From: JAFIEN01 sp051859505 | Lineage (GTDB): Bacteria; Pseudomonadota; Alphaproteobacteria; Rhodobacterales; Rhodobacteraceae | Length of the DNA: 64,000 nt | Assembly: GCA_051859505.1 (NCBI GenBank) | Contig: JBHYFN010000002.1 | Span: forward strand, 94,449-158,448 | Direction: 5' to 3' | Shown here: piece by piece, positions 16,749-25,004 of the stretch | How positions within the stretch are numbered: position 1 is the first letter of the stretch | Layout: every line of letters starts with the position of its first letter | The notes under the pieces: generated by a model | Told to the model about the DNA's origin: nothing | The model's input: the letters and a program-made list of their open reading frames with translations, nothing else | Database searches by the model: none | Made by a program: the position numbers and the translations under genes

Positions 16749-18410
16749 ATGCGGCATGGTGGCAGGATCCTGAGCGACCAACTGGTGCGGCTGGGGGTGC
16801 GGCGGGTGTTTTCGGTGCCGGGCGAGAGCTTTCTTGCCGCTCTGGACGGGCTTTACGACAGCGGGATCCAGAATGTCGTCTGCCGTCAGGAAGGCGGCGC
16901 GGCCATGATGGCCGAGGCGCATGGCAAGCTGACCGGGCAGCCGGGCATCTGCTTCGTCACCCGCGGACCGGGCGCCACGAATGCCAGCGCGGGCGTGCAT
17001 ATCGCGCGGCAGGATTGCACGCCGATGATCCTCTTTGTCGGCCAGATCGACACCGCGCATCGGGATCGCGATGCCTTTCAGGAGGTGGATTACCGGGCGG
17101 TCTTTGGCGGGCTGGCGAAATGGACCGCCGAGGTGGACCAGATCGAGCGTTTGCCGGAATACATCGGACGCGCCTGGCGGGTGGCGATGTCGGGGCGTCC
17201 CGGCCCGGTCGTGCTGGCCCTGCCCGAAGACATGCTGAACGCCATGGCCGATGTGCCCGACCTGCCCGGTCCGGTGCCCGAGGCCCGGCCCGATTGCGCC
17301 GCCGCCGCGAGGGCCGCGATGGATATCCTCGCAGGGGCCGAGCGCCCTCTGGTGATCGTCGGCGGGCCGCAGTGGTCCTCTGCCGCGGCCGCCGATCTGG
17401 CCCGTTTCGCCGAGGTGCAGGGCCTTCCGGTGGCGCTTGGGTTCCGGCGGCAGGATTACTTGGACAACCGCCATCCGCATTATGCCGGCGACCTGAATGT
17501 CGGGGTCAACCCAAGGCTTGCCAAACGCCTGCGCGAGGCGGATGCGCTTCTGGTCCTCGGCTCACGGCTTGGCGATATCGAGACGCAGGGCTACACGCTT
17601 CTGGATCCGCGCGGCCACGGCAAGCGGATCGTGCATATCCACCCCGACCCGGACGAGGCCGGGCGCATCTGGCAGCCGACCCTTGCGGTGACGGCCACTG
17701 CGCCCGAATTCGTCGCCTGCCTGGCAAGGCTGAACGCCGCAGGCCCCGGCTGGGCCGGCTGGACGGCAGAGGCGCGGGCGGATTACGAGGCCTGGGTCAC
17801 GCCGGTCGAAAGCCCCGGTGCCGTCAAGCAGGAGGCGGTGATCGGCTGGCTGTCCGACGCGCTTCCCGAAGATGCGATCCTGACCAATGGCGCGGGCAAT
17901 TATGCCGCCTGGCTGCACCGCTATTTCCGCTACAAGACCTATCGCAGCCAGCTTGCGCCGACCTCGGGGTCGATGGGCTATGGCTTCCCGGCCGCCATCT
18001 CGGCCAGCCTCGAGCATCCGGGGCGCACGACCGTCTGCCTTGCGGGCGACGGTTGTTTCCAGATGACGCTGAACGAGATGTCGACCGCCGTCCAGCACGG
18101 CGCCAGGCCCATCGTCATCGTGGTGAACAACGGCCAGTACGGCACGATCCGGATGCATCAGGAGCGGACCTTTCCGGCCCGCGTCTCGGGCACCGTCCTT
18201 GCAAACCCCGACTATGCCGCGCTGGCGCGGGCCTATGGCGGCCACGGAGAACTGGTCGAGAGGACCGAGGATTTCCCCGAGGCCTTTGCCCGGGCCAGGG
18301 CCGCCGGAACCCTTGCGGTGATCGAGTTGAGGGTGGACCCGGAGGCCCTGTCGACGGGCCAGACCCTCTCTGCCGCGCGCAAGGCCGGAGAGGCGGCCCA
18401 GGCTGTCTGA
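16749..18410 (+). CDS. Thiamine-diphosphate-dependent enzyme, acetolactate-synthase-like (carboligase/decarboxylase)
   Basis: About 553 aa with the three-domain TPP layout. The N-terminal Pyr domain has VFSVPGESFLAALDGLY (catalytic Glu) and GPGATNASAGVHIARQD. The central NAD/FAD-like domain has PRLAKRLREADALLVLGSRLGD. The C-terminal PP domain has TSGSMGYGFPAAI and GDGCFQMTLNEMST as the TPP/Mg motif. It resembles ilvB, benzoylformate decarboxylase and oxalyl-CoA-like relatives. No regulatory small subunit is adjacent, so classical biosynthetic acetolactate synthase is unlikely. ATG 16749 has GGAGG 5 bp upstream; the frame is open from 16647. The substrate is unknown. Confidence 0.8.
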   Translation: MRHGGRILSDQLVRLGVRRVFSVPGESFLAALDGLYDSGIQNVVCRQEGGAAMMAEAHGKLTGQPGICFVTRGPGATNASAGVHIARQDCTPMILFVGQIDTAHRDRDAFQEVDYRAVFGGLAKWTAEVDQIERLPEYIGRAWRVAMSGRPGPVVLALPEDMLNAMADVPDLPGPVPEARPDCAAAARAAMDILAGAERPLVIVGGPQWSSAAAADLARFAEVQGLPVALGFRRQDYLDNRHPHYAGDLNVGVNPRLAKRLREADALLVLGSRLGDIETQGYTLLDPRGHGKRIVHIHPDPDEAGRIWQPTLAVTATAPEFVACLARLNAAGPGWAGWTAEARADYEAWVTPVESPGAVKQEAVIGWLSDALPEDAILTNGAGNYAAWLHRYFRYKTYRSQLAPTSGSMGYGFPAAISASLEHPGRTTVCLAGDGCFQMTLNEMSTAVQHGARPIVIVVNNGQYGTIRMHQERTFPARVSGTVLANPDYAALARAYGGHGELVERTEDFPEAFARARAAGTLAVIELRVDPEALSTGQTLSAARKAGEAAQAV

Positions 18411-18448
18411 GGCACCGACCACAATCCCGAGGGGCCGTCCGAAAGGCT

Positions 18449-19261
18449 TCAGTTTTCCTGAGCGAGGGCTTCGAAAGCGGGGATGACCCCCTGATCGTCG
18501 CCGATGACGGAATCAGCGCGGATCAGGGCGTTCAGCCCGGGCAACCGGTTCACGATCGGGCCGCTGACGACGATATGTGCATCGGGATGGGTGATGCGCA
18601 GCGCGACGACAAGGCGGGTCAGCGGCAGGATCATCGCGGGATCGCCCGCCGAAATGCCGATGATCCCGAAGTCCTTGTTCTGGATGGTCGCGATCAGCCG
18701 GTCGTGTTCAAGCCCCGTCACCAGCGAGATTTCCCAGCCACGATTCCTGAGCAGGTCGGCCGCCATCGTGACCCCGATACTGTGCATTTCACCGGGAACA
18801 GTCAGCAAGAGCGCATGCCGGCGCATGGCGGCGGCTCCGCTGGGCCGAAGGATCTGGCCGCGCAGCCAGCGCATGATCTCGAAGATCCGGCCGGCGGCTA
18901 CACTGATCTGCAGGAATGAGACGAGGTCTTCTTCCCACATCTCGCCAAGCCGGCGGCTGGCCGCGGCGAGGGTGCCCAGATAGACGGCCTCGATCGGAAT
19001 GCCGTCGTGCCGTTGCTGGCGCACCAGATCCATGGCGCGCATGCTGTCACCGGACAAGAGCGCCTGACAGAACTCGTCGACAGAAAGGTCATGAGCAACG
19101 ACGCGGGCTGCCAGATCGGGATGGAGCTTGTCTGCCAGCCGCTGCACGACCTCATCGGCCAGCAGTTGCACCATGTCTTCCGGCAGAACCTTCTTCTGAA
19201 GTCGCAGCGCCGTGAGCGCCTGCCGATAAGTGTCCGTCTCGGAATTGGTGCGTTCAACCAT
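18449..19261 (-). CDS. Cobalamin-binding regulatory protein, AerR/PpaA-like
   Basis: A 270-aa protein. Residues about 1-140 are helical and include LGTLAAASRRLGEMWEED, the position of the conserved Trp of B12-dependent regulators. Residues about 148-265 form a B12-binding Rossmann domain: LLTVPGEMHSIGVTMAADLL with an E-x-H-x-x-G motif (E158, H160, G163) in place of D-x-H-x-x-G, then GIIGISAGDP. There is no HTH at the N-terminus, so it is not CarH-like. In purple bacteria AerR/PpaA binds cobalamin through this His and modulates the CrtJ/PpsR repressor of photosynthesis genes. Whether this organism is phototrophic cannot be told here, so the target is unknown. It converges with the TPP enzyme. 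Confidence 0.72.
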   Translation of the reverse strand: MVERTNSETDTYRQALTALRLQKKVLPEDMVQLLADEVVQRLADKLHPDLAARVVAHDLSVDEFCQALLSGDSMRAMDLVRQQRHDGIPIEAVYLGTLAAASRRLGEMWEEDLVSFLQISVAAGRIFEIMRWLRGQILRPSGAAAMRRHALLLTVPGEMHSIGVTMAADLLRNRGWEISLVTGLEHDRLIATIQNKDFGIIGISAGDPAMILPLTRLVVALRITHPDAHIVVSGPIVNRLPGLNALIRADSVIGDDQGVIPAFEALAQEN

Positions 19262-19295
19262 GCTGTCAGTCCCGTGCAAGATGCGACAAGGATGC

Positions 19296-19311
19296 TGCAA
19301 GCGCACTTGCA
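19296..19311. promoter_or_regulatory. Inverted repeat TGCAAG-N4-CTTGCA upstream of the B12-binding regulator
   Basis: A perfect 6-bp inverted repeat with a 4-bp centre lies about 35 bp before the start at 19261. In addition, the 9-mer ATGCGACAA occurs at 19281-19289 and again at 19356-19364. Either could be an operator; neither matches a site I can name with confidence. Confidence 0.35.
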
Positions 19312-19432
19312 GGTTGTTGTGGTCTCATCCTGCGCCAAACTAGCACATAATCGGAATGCGACAATGATTCCACGCGACGATCACCCGGCCGATTCAGCGC
19401 CAGCCCGCTGAACCCTCGCGGCCGGTCAGGGC

Positions 19433-19597
19433 TCAATCCGGCTTGGGGCTTTCCCCAGTGCCATCCCCGGGGCCGCCATAACCCCCTTGGAAATGCTCGA
19501 CGTCATCTGACCCGGCGAGCACGGCGAAGACCGCTTCCGCTTCGCGTGCCTCCAGCTTGGCGATCCGTTCGCGTATCATTTCGTTGGTGTCGGTCAT
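19433..19597 (-). CDS. Small acidic protein of unknown function (54 aa)
   Basis: A 54-codon frame starting MTDTNEMIRERIAKLE and ending GTGESPKPD, with a predicted amphipathic helix of about 25 residues (RERIAKLEAREAEAVFAVL) and a Gly/Pro-rich acidic tail. GGAAAG lies 8 bp before the ATG. Third codon positions are strongly G/C, as in neighbouring genes. It precedes the B12-binding regulator on the same strand by about 170 bp and may share its transcript, although a promoter between them is equally possible. I recognise no family. It is more convincing than the overlapping longer frame in another phase, which lacks a ribosome site. Confidence 0.5.
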   Translation of the reverse strand: MTDTNEMIRERIAKLEAREAEAVFAVLAGSDDVEHFQGGYGGPGDGTGESPKPD

Positions 19598-19742
19598 GAA
19601 GGTCACTTTCCAGCCTGGCGGGGCCTTCCCGAAAGATCCACTCGCCTTGAGGTGGTGGAACTAGGGTGGCCCCGGCCCTCGTCAAGCGCCCGGAGGCCCG
19701 AGGCCGCTAGGCAACCCGATTGCCGGGCAGTACGATCCCCCC

Positions 19743-21077
19743 ATGCCTGATCTGTTCGACCGCAGCCCACCACTTGAACCCGCCCCTGGCGCAGCCGGCC
19801 ACCGCCCTCTGGCCGACAGGCTGCGGCCGCGGCAGCTAGGCGAGGTCATCGGGCAAGAACAGGTGCTTGGCCCCGAAGCTCCGCTGGGGGCGATGCTGGC
19901 GGCCGGGTCGCTGTCGTCGCTGATCCTGTGGGGGCCGCCGGGGGTGGGCAAGACGACGATCGCCCGGCTTCTGGCGGATGAGACGGACCTGCATTTCGAA
20001 CAGATCAGCGCGATCTTCACCGGCGTGCCCGATCTGCGCAAGGTCTTTGAGGCGGCCCGTTTGCGGCGCGGGCAGGGGCGGGGAACGCTTCTTTTCGTCG
20101 ACGAGATCCACCGCTTTAACAAGGCCCAGCAGGACGGCTTCCTGCCGCATATGGAAGACGGCACGATCCTGCTGGTCGGCGCCACGACCGAGAATCCCTC
20201 GTTCGAGCTGAACGCGGCCTTGCTGAGCCGGGCACAAGTCCTGATCCTCAGCCGGCTTTCCCCGGCAGATCTCGAGCGCCTTGCCCAGCGGGCCGAGGCC
20301 GAACTGGGCCGGCCCCTGCCGCTTGATGGCCCGGCCCGGGACGCACTGATCGAGATGGCCGATGGCGACGGGCGGGCGCTCTTGAACCTGATCGAGCAGG
20401 TCGCCGCATGGAAAGGCGAAGGCCGGCTGACGGTCGAGACGCTGACCAGCCGCCTGATGAAGCGCGCGACCAAATACGACAAGTCGGGCGATGAGCATTA
20501 CAACCTGATCTCGGCCTTGCACAAATCGGTGCGCGGGTCCGACCCGGATGCGGCTCTTTACTGGCTTGCCCGGATGCTGACGGGCGGCGAGGATCCCCGT
20601 TTCCTTGCCCGCCGCATCACCCGTATGGCGGTCGAGGATATCGGACTGGCCGATCCGCAGGCGCAGGCCGTCTGCCTTCAGGCCTGGGAAACCTACGAGC
20701 GCCTTGGCAGCCCCGAGGGGGAACTCGCGCTGGCGCAGGCCGTCACCTATCTCGCGCTCGCGCCGAAATCGAACGCCGGTTACGTTGCCTACAAGGCCGC
20801 GATGGAAGCCGCGCGCAAGACCGGCTCCGAACCACCGCCGCGCCACATCCTCAACGCGCCGACGCGGCTGATGAAGGACCAGGGCTTTGGCGCGGGCTAT
20901 GCCTATGATCACGATGCCGAAGACGGCTTTTCCGGCCAGAACTACTTTCCCGAGGGCATGAAGCGCGGGGTCTATTACCTGCCGGTGGACCGCGGCTTTG
21001 AACGCGACCTCAAGAAGCGGGTCGAATTCTTTGCCGGTCTGCGCGCGAAGCGCCGGGGAACCGGGCCGGACGGTTGA
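19743..21077 (+). CDS. rarA: Replication-associated recombination protein A (RarA/MgsA, AAA+ ATPase)
   Basis: A 444-aa AAA+ protein. ADRLRPRQLGEVIGQEQVLG is the family N-terminal signature, GPPGVGKTTIARLLA Walker A, LLFVDEIHRFNKAQQDGFLP Walker B, and GATTENPSFELNAALLSR sensor/arginine-finger region. The C-terminal half (KSVRGSDPDAALYWLARML) is the tetramerisation and clamp-loader-like part. It acts at stalled replication forks. crcB starts 31 bp after its stop, making a probable rarA-crcB-rluC-atp12 operon. The 145-bp region upstream (19598-19742) must hold its promoter; I see no strong match. Confidence 0.95.
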   Translation: MPDLFDRSPPLEPAPGAAGHRPLADRLRPRQLGEVIGQEQVLGPEAPLGAMLAAGSLSSLILWGPPGVGKTTIARLLADETDLHFEQISAIFTGVPDLRKVFEAARLRRGQGRGTLLFVDEIHRFNKAQQDGFLPHMEDGTILLVGATTENPSFELNAALLSRAQVLILSRLSPADLERLAQRAEAELGRPLPLDGPARDALIEMADGDGRALLNLIEQVAAWKGEGRLTVETLTSRLMKRATKYDKSGDEHYNLISALHKSVRGSDPDAALYWLARMLTGGEDPRFLARRITRMAVEDIGLADPQAQAVCLQAWETYERLGSPEGELALAQAVTYLALAPKSNAGYVAYKAAMEAARKTGSEPPPRHILNAPTRLMKDQGFGAGYAYDHDAEDGFSGQNYFPEGMKRGVYYLPVDRGFERDLKKRVEFFAGLRAKRRGTGPDG

Positions 21078-21108
21078 CAAGCGCCGGGCAGGGGGCGACA
21101 GGTCACGC

Positions 21109-21462
21109 ATGATGGGAAATGCGGTTCTTGTGGCACTGGGCGGGGCGCTGGGCTCTCTGGCGCGCTATGCGGCCCAGTCGAGCCTTGCCTTTCCCTATGG
21201 CACGCTCGCGGTGAATGTCCTGGGCTCGTTCCTGATCGGGCTGGTCTGGGTTCTGCTGGCACCGCGCGGACCGGCGATCCTGTTCCTCATGACGGGCGTT
21301 CTGGGCGGGTTCACGACCTTCTCGAGCTTTTCCATGGATGTGATGCGGCTTCTCGAAGACGGCCGTGCGGTCCTTGCCTCGGGCTATGTGCTGGCCTCGG
21401 TCGGATTGTCGCTGATGGCCTGTGCGGCCGGTCTGTGGCTGGGGCGGAGCGTGCTGGCATGA
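21109..21462 (+). CDS. crcB: Fluoride channel/exporter CrcB (Fluc)
   Basis: A 117-aa protein with four hydrophobic helices. LGGALGSLARYAAQS, YGTLAVNVLGSFLIGLVW and GVLGGFTTFSSFSMDVMRLL include the conserved Asn and the TFSSFS segment that line the fluoride pore. Fluc proteins work as antiparallel dimers. There is no room for a fluoride riboswitch in the 31 bp upstream. The stop codon overlaps the rluC start (ATGA), an unusual pairing but typical of compact operons in this group. Confidence 0.94.
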   Translation: MMGNAVLVALGGALGSLARYAAQSSLAFPYGTLAVNVLGSFLIGLVWVLLAPRGPAILFLMTGVLGGFTTFSSFSMDVMRLLEDGRAVLASGYVLASVGLSLMACAAGLWLGRSVLA

Positions 21463-22499
21463 GCGGGGTTCAGGTCGTGACCGTGGCCGAGGGCGAGGGC
21501 GACCAGCGGCTTGATCGCTGGCTGCGCAAGCGGTTCCCGCATCTGACGCAGGGTGCGATCGAAAAGATGTGCCGCAAGGGCGAATTGCGCGTCGATGGCG
21601 GGCGCGTGAAATCCGCGACCCGGCTGGAGGACGGCCAGTCCGTCCGTATCCCGCCGCTGGGCGCAGAGACAGAGCATCCCGCCCCGCCGTCGGACAAAAG
21701 CCGCATCACCCGCTCGGATGCCGAGATGATCCAGGCGGCGGTCCTGTGGAAGGACGAGCATATCATCGCCCTCAACAAACCCGCCGGCCTGCCGTCGCAG
21801 GGCGGGTCGGGGCAGGGCGACAGGCATGTCGACGGCCTGTCCGAGGCGCTGATGTTCGGCTATAAGGACCGCCCCAAACTGGTGCACCGGCTCGACAAGG
21901 ATACCTCCGGCATCCTGCTGCTGGCGCGGACCGACCGGGTCGCCCGCGGCCTGTCCGAGGCGCTGCGCCATCGCAATGTGCGCAAGATCTATTGGGCGGC
22001 GGTGGCCGGCGTGCCCAGCCCGCGCAAGGGCACGATCAAATACGGCCTGCTCAAGACCGGCCGCCGCGGCGACGAGAAGATGCGCTGCATCCACCCCCGC
22101 GAGGTCGAGACGACGCCCCACGCCAAGCGCGCCGTGACGGATTTCGCCGTGCTCGAGGTTCTGGGCAAGCGCGCCTCATGGGTTGCGCTGTCGCCGATCA
22201 CGGGGCGGACGCATCAGCTTCGGGCGCATATGGCAGAGCTTGGGCACCCGATCATCGGCGATGGCAAATACGGCGGATCGGGGCAGGACAATCCCGGCGA
22301 CGGATGGGGTGCCGCGCTGGGGGGCGAGCTTAGCCGCAAGCTGCATCTGCATGCCCGCAGCCTGATCGTGGAGCATCCGGTGACCAAGGCCCTGCTGACC
22401 CTGACCGCCCCCCTGCCCGATCACATGCGCGAGACATGGTCCTACCTTGGCTGGGACGCCGCCAACGCCCCCCTTGACCCGTTCGACCCCGAAGAGTGA
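21459..22499 (+). CDS. rluC: 23S rRNA pseudouridine synthase, RluC/RluA family
   Basis: A 346-aa enzyme with an N-terminal S4 RNA-binding domain (DQRLDRWLRKRFPHLTQGAIEK, KGELRVDGGRVK) and the RluA catalytic domain. LVHRLDKDTSGILLLAR carries the catalytic Asp of HRLD; GRTHQLRAHMAELGHPIIGD is the C-terminal signature. Family members isomerise U955/2504/2580 of 23S rRNA (RluC) or related sites; RluD cannot be excluded by eye, though the S4-to-catalytic spacing favours RluC. Translation is coupled to crcB upstream. The ATP12 gene starts 7 bp after the stop. Confidence 0.88.
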   Translation: MSGVQVVTVAEGEGDQRLDRWLRKRFPHLTQGAIEKMCRKGELRVDGGRVKSATRLEDGQSVRIPPLGAETEHPAPPSDKSRITRSDAEMIQAAVLWKDEHIIALNKPAGLPSQGGSGQGDRHVDGLSEALMFGYKDRPKLVHRLDKDTSGILLLARTDRVARGLSEALRHRNVRKIYWAAVAGVPSPRKGTIKYGLLKTGRRGDEKMRCIHPREVETTPHAKRAVTDFAVLEVLGKRASWVALSPITGRTHQLRAHMAELGHPIIGDGKYGGSGQDNPGDGWGAALGGELSRKLHLHARSLIVEHPVTKALLTLTAPLPDHMRETWSYLGWDAANAPLDPFDPEE

Positions 22500-22506
22500 C
22501 CGGCGG

Positions 22507-23220
22507 ATGAGTGGCTGGTCGATCAAGCGCTTCTGGACCGAGACCGCGGTTGCGCAGACGCCCGATGGTTTCGGCGTTTCCCTTGACGGCCGCCCGGTGC
22601 GGACACCGGGCAAGGTTCCCCTGCTCTTGCCGACACGGGCCCTGGCGGAATGGATCGCCGCAGAGTGGGAGGCGCAGGAAGGCGAGGTTCGGCCCGCGAC
22701 CATGCCCGCAACCCGCACCGCCAATTCCGCCATCGACAAGGTCGTGCCGCAAAAGCCCGAGGTCGTGGCCATGCTTGCCGCCTATGGCGGGACGGATCTG
22801 CTGTGCTACCGCGCCGAAGGCCCGCCGGCGCTTGTCCTGCGGCAGGCCGAAGGCTGGAACCCCTGGCTTGACTGGGCCGAGACGCGCTTTGCCGCGCGTC
22901 TTGCGACGACCAGCGGGGTGATGCCCGTCGCGCAGGATCCCGCCGCCCTGTCGCGGCTGAAGGACCGGGTCGCGGCGCTTGACCCGTTCCGCCTGACCGC
23001 GTTTCACGATCTGGTGACGATTTCGGGCTCTCTCGTTCTTGCGCTGGCTGTGGCCGAGGGGGCGCTTGCCCCCGCAACCGGCTGGACGCTGTCGCGGATG
23101 GACGAGGATTGGCAGGCCGAACAATGGGGAGAGGATGAGGAAGCGATGGCCGCCGCCGCGATCAAGCAGGCGGACTTCCTTCATGCGGCGCGGTTTCTGT
23201 CGCTCTGCGAGGGCGCATGA
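22507..23220 (+). CDS. ATP12 family F1-ATPase assembly chaperone
   Basis: A 237-aa soluble protein. KRFWTETAVAQTPDGFGVSLDGRPVRTPGK and EWEAQEGEVRPATMPATRTANSAIDKV are typical of ATP12, with FHDLVTISGSLVLALAVAEG later. In mitochondria Atp12 binds the F1 alpha subunit and guides alpha3beta3 assembly; alphaproteobacteria keep the bacterial counterpart. ATG 22507 is preceded by GACCGGCGG and gives the standard start MSGWSIKRFW. It is the last gene of the rarA cluster. The 210-bp gap after it (23221-23430) contains no recognised gene. Confidence 0.9.
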   Translation: MSGWSIKRFWTETAVAQTPDGFGVSLDGRPVRTPGKVPLLLPTRALAEWIAAEWEAQEGEVRPATMPATRTANSAIDKVVPQKPEVVAMLAAYGGTDLLCYRAEGPPALVLRQAEGWNPWLDWAETRFAARLATTSGVMPVAQDPAALSRLKDRVAALDPFRLTAFHDLVTISGSLVLALAVAEGALAPATGWTLSRMDEDWQAEQWGEDEEAMAAAAIKQADFLHAARFLSLCEGA

Positions 23221-23430
23221 CCGCGCCGGGCCTTCAGGTTTGTTGCGCTCGACCAATCGGGCCAAGGCAGGCCCCAGCCGGTTCGGCATGGACTTGACCC
23301 GCCGCGGGAAATCCGATCATCGTGTCGCGGTCGATCAAGGCCAGACCCGATCAATGCCAGGACAAGACACGAAGGAATGGCCCGTGCGCCTGCCGTCCCA
23401 CCACCACTTCCCACACCGTCAGACACATAG

Positions 23431-24447
23431 ATGACCAGGATTTCGGGCCTTTTCACCGCGGCGCTGATTGCCTTTGCCGCACCCGAGGCGCGGGCGGAAA
23501 CGCTGGATCTTGTGCGGGACAGGGGATCGCTTGTCTGCGGCGTGAACACCGGGCTTGTCGGATTTGCCGCCCTGACCGTGAACGAGGTCTGGGAAGGTTT
23601 CTATGTCGATCACTGCCGGGCAATCGCCGCGGCGATCTTTGGCGATCCGACCCGGGTCGAGTTCATCCCCCTGCCCAGTGCCGAGCGCTTTGACGCGCTG
23701 GCGGCAGGCGAGGTCGATCTTCTGTCGGGCAATGCGACCTGGACCTTCGCCCGCGATGTGGGCCGCAGCTTCGAATTCACCGGCGTCATCTATTACGATG
23801 GCCTTGGCCTGATGGTGCCCACCGCCCTTGGCGTCGCATCGGCCAAAGAGCTGGATGTCGCGCGGATCTGTGTGCAGGCGGGCACCTCGACGGAACCCCT
23901 GTCGGATTTCTTCGGCGTCAACAACATCGCCTATACCCTGCTGACCGTCGAGACGCGGGCCGAGGCGCAGGAGCGCTACCTTGCCGGGGACTGCAGCACC
24001 TATGCCGACATGCTCTCGATCCTGTCGGCGACGCGGGCCACGTTCGAATTGCCCAACGACCATATCCTGCTGCCCGAAGTGATCTCGAAGGAGCCGCTTG
24101 GCCCGATCGTGCGCCATGGGGATTCGGAATGGGGCGATCTGGTGCGTTGGGTGCATAACGCCCTGATCGCGGCCGAGGAGCTGGGCGTCACATCTGCCAA
24201 TGTCTCGGAGCTTGGCGCTGTTCCGACCAGCAACCCGGAGGTGAACCGGCTGCTGGGGACGGATGGAAACCTGGGCGCGATGCTGGGGCTGTCGCCGGAT
24301 TGGGCGGTCAACGCGATCCTGGCCGGCGGCAATTACGGCGAGATCTTCGAAAAGAACATCGGACAGAACACGCCGATCGGGTTGCCGCGCGGTCTGAACG
24401 CGCTCTGGACGGATGGCGGCCTGCAATACGCCCTGCCGTTCCGATAG
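23431..24447 (+). CDS. Amino-acid ABC transporter substrate-binding protein (AapJ/BztA-like), orphan
   Basis: A 338-aa periplasmic protein with signal peptide MTRISGLFTAALIAFAAPEARA. SLVCGVNTGLVGFAALTVNEVWEG, CRAIAAAIFGDP, FDALAAGEVDLLSGNATWTFARDV and GNYGEIFEKNIG align with glutamate/glutamine/aspartate/asparagine binding proteins AapJ and BztA. No permease or ATPase gene is adjacent, so it must either use a transporter encoded elsewhere or have a sensory role. The ATG at 23431 has no good ribosome site; the start is uncertain although the signal peptide supports it. Confidence 0.85.
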   Translation: MTRISGLFTAALIAFAAPEARAETLDLVRDRGSLVCGVNTGLVGFAALTVNEVWEGFYVDHCRAIAAAIFGDPTRVEFIPLPSAERFDALAAGEVDLLSGNATWTFARDVGRSFEFTGVIYYDGLGLMVPTALGVASAKELDVARICVQAGTSTEPLSDFFGVNNIAYTLLTVETRAEAQERYLAGDCSTYADMLSILSATRATFELPNDHILLPEVISKEPLGPIVRHGDSEWGDLVRWVHNALIAAEELGVTSANVSELGAVPTSNPEVNRLLGTDGNLGAMLGLSPDWAVNAILAGGNYGEIFEKNIGQNTPIGLPRGLNALWTDGGLQYALPFR

Positions 24448-24497
24448 GGTCTGTCGCCCCCGATTCCTGTTCAGGCTCTTGGCCGAAGACCCTGCCG

Positions 24498-25004
24498 TCA
24501 GCTTTCCAGATCGGCGGGAACGACGAAATCCTCGATCCTGCCCTGCGCGGGTCGGACAGCGGGCCACGCCGCCACCTCGAAGGAAATCACTGCGGTGGCG
24601 CAGGTCGGATAGTCCTGGAACCGGCCATGCTCTGGCGCCGCGCGGCAAAGGGCATGGGCCAGGGTCGCAATGCCGGGGTTATGCCCGACCATCATGACCG
24701 TGTCACCGTCAGCCCGCTGCAGACAGCCCAGCATGCTGTCGGGATCCGCAAGGTACAGCGCGGCCAGATGCAGCACCCGAGGCGTGGTCGGAAGCTCGCC
24801 AAGGATCAGGTCCAGTGTCTGCGACGTGCGCAGGGCATCGGAACAGAGCACCATGTCGGGCAGAGTGCCCTTTGCGGCGAGCCATTCCCCGATCAACGGC
24901 GCCTGCCGGCGCCCGCGCGCGTTCAGCGGACGGTCGTGATCGCCCATCGCGGCCGAAGCCCAGTCGGATTTCGCATGGCGGGTCAGGATCAGGCGCAGGG
25001 TCAT
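24498..25004 (-). CDS. SixA-like histidine phosphatase
   Basis: A 168-aa single-domain protein of the histidine phosphatase superfamily. LTRHAKSDWASAAMGDHDRPLNARGRRQ contains the catalytic RHAK motif of SixA-type enzymes, and MMVGHNPGIATLAH contains the second catalytic His. SixA removes phosphate from phosphohistidine in HPt domains or PtsO; the substrate here is unknown. Its start overlaps the stop of the upstream ferredoxin-like gene by 4 bp, so both are translationally coupled and probably belong to the argB transcript. Confidence 0.86.
   Translation of the reverse strand: MTLRLILTRHAKSDWASAAMGDHDRPLNARGRRQAPLIGEWLAAKGTLPDMVLCSDALRTSQTLDLILGELPTTPRVLHLAALYLADPDSMLGCLQRADGDTVMMVGHNPGIATLAHALCRAAPEHGRFQDYPTCATAVISFEVAAWPAVRPAQGRIEDFVVPADLES

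Noticed and set aside
19503..19685. 60-codon minus-strand frame overlapping the 54-aa gene
   Set aside because: It lacks a ribosome site and is in a different phase from the better-supported 54-codon frame.
21078..21108. Fluoride riboswitch before crcB
   Set aside because: Only 31 bp separate rarA and crcB, too short for the aptamer, and the conserved pseudoknot motifs are not seen.
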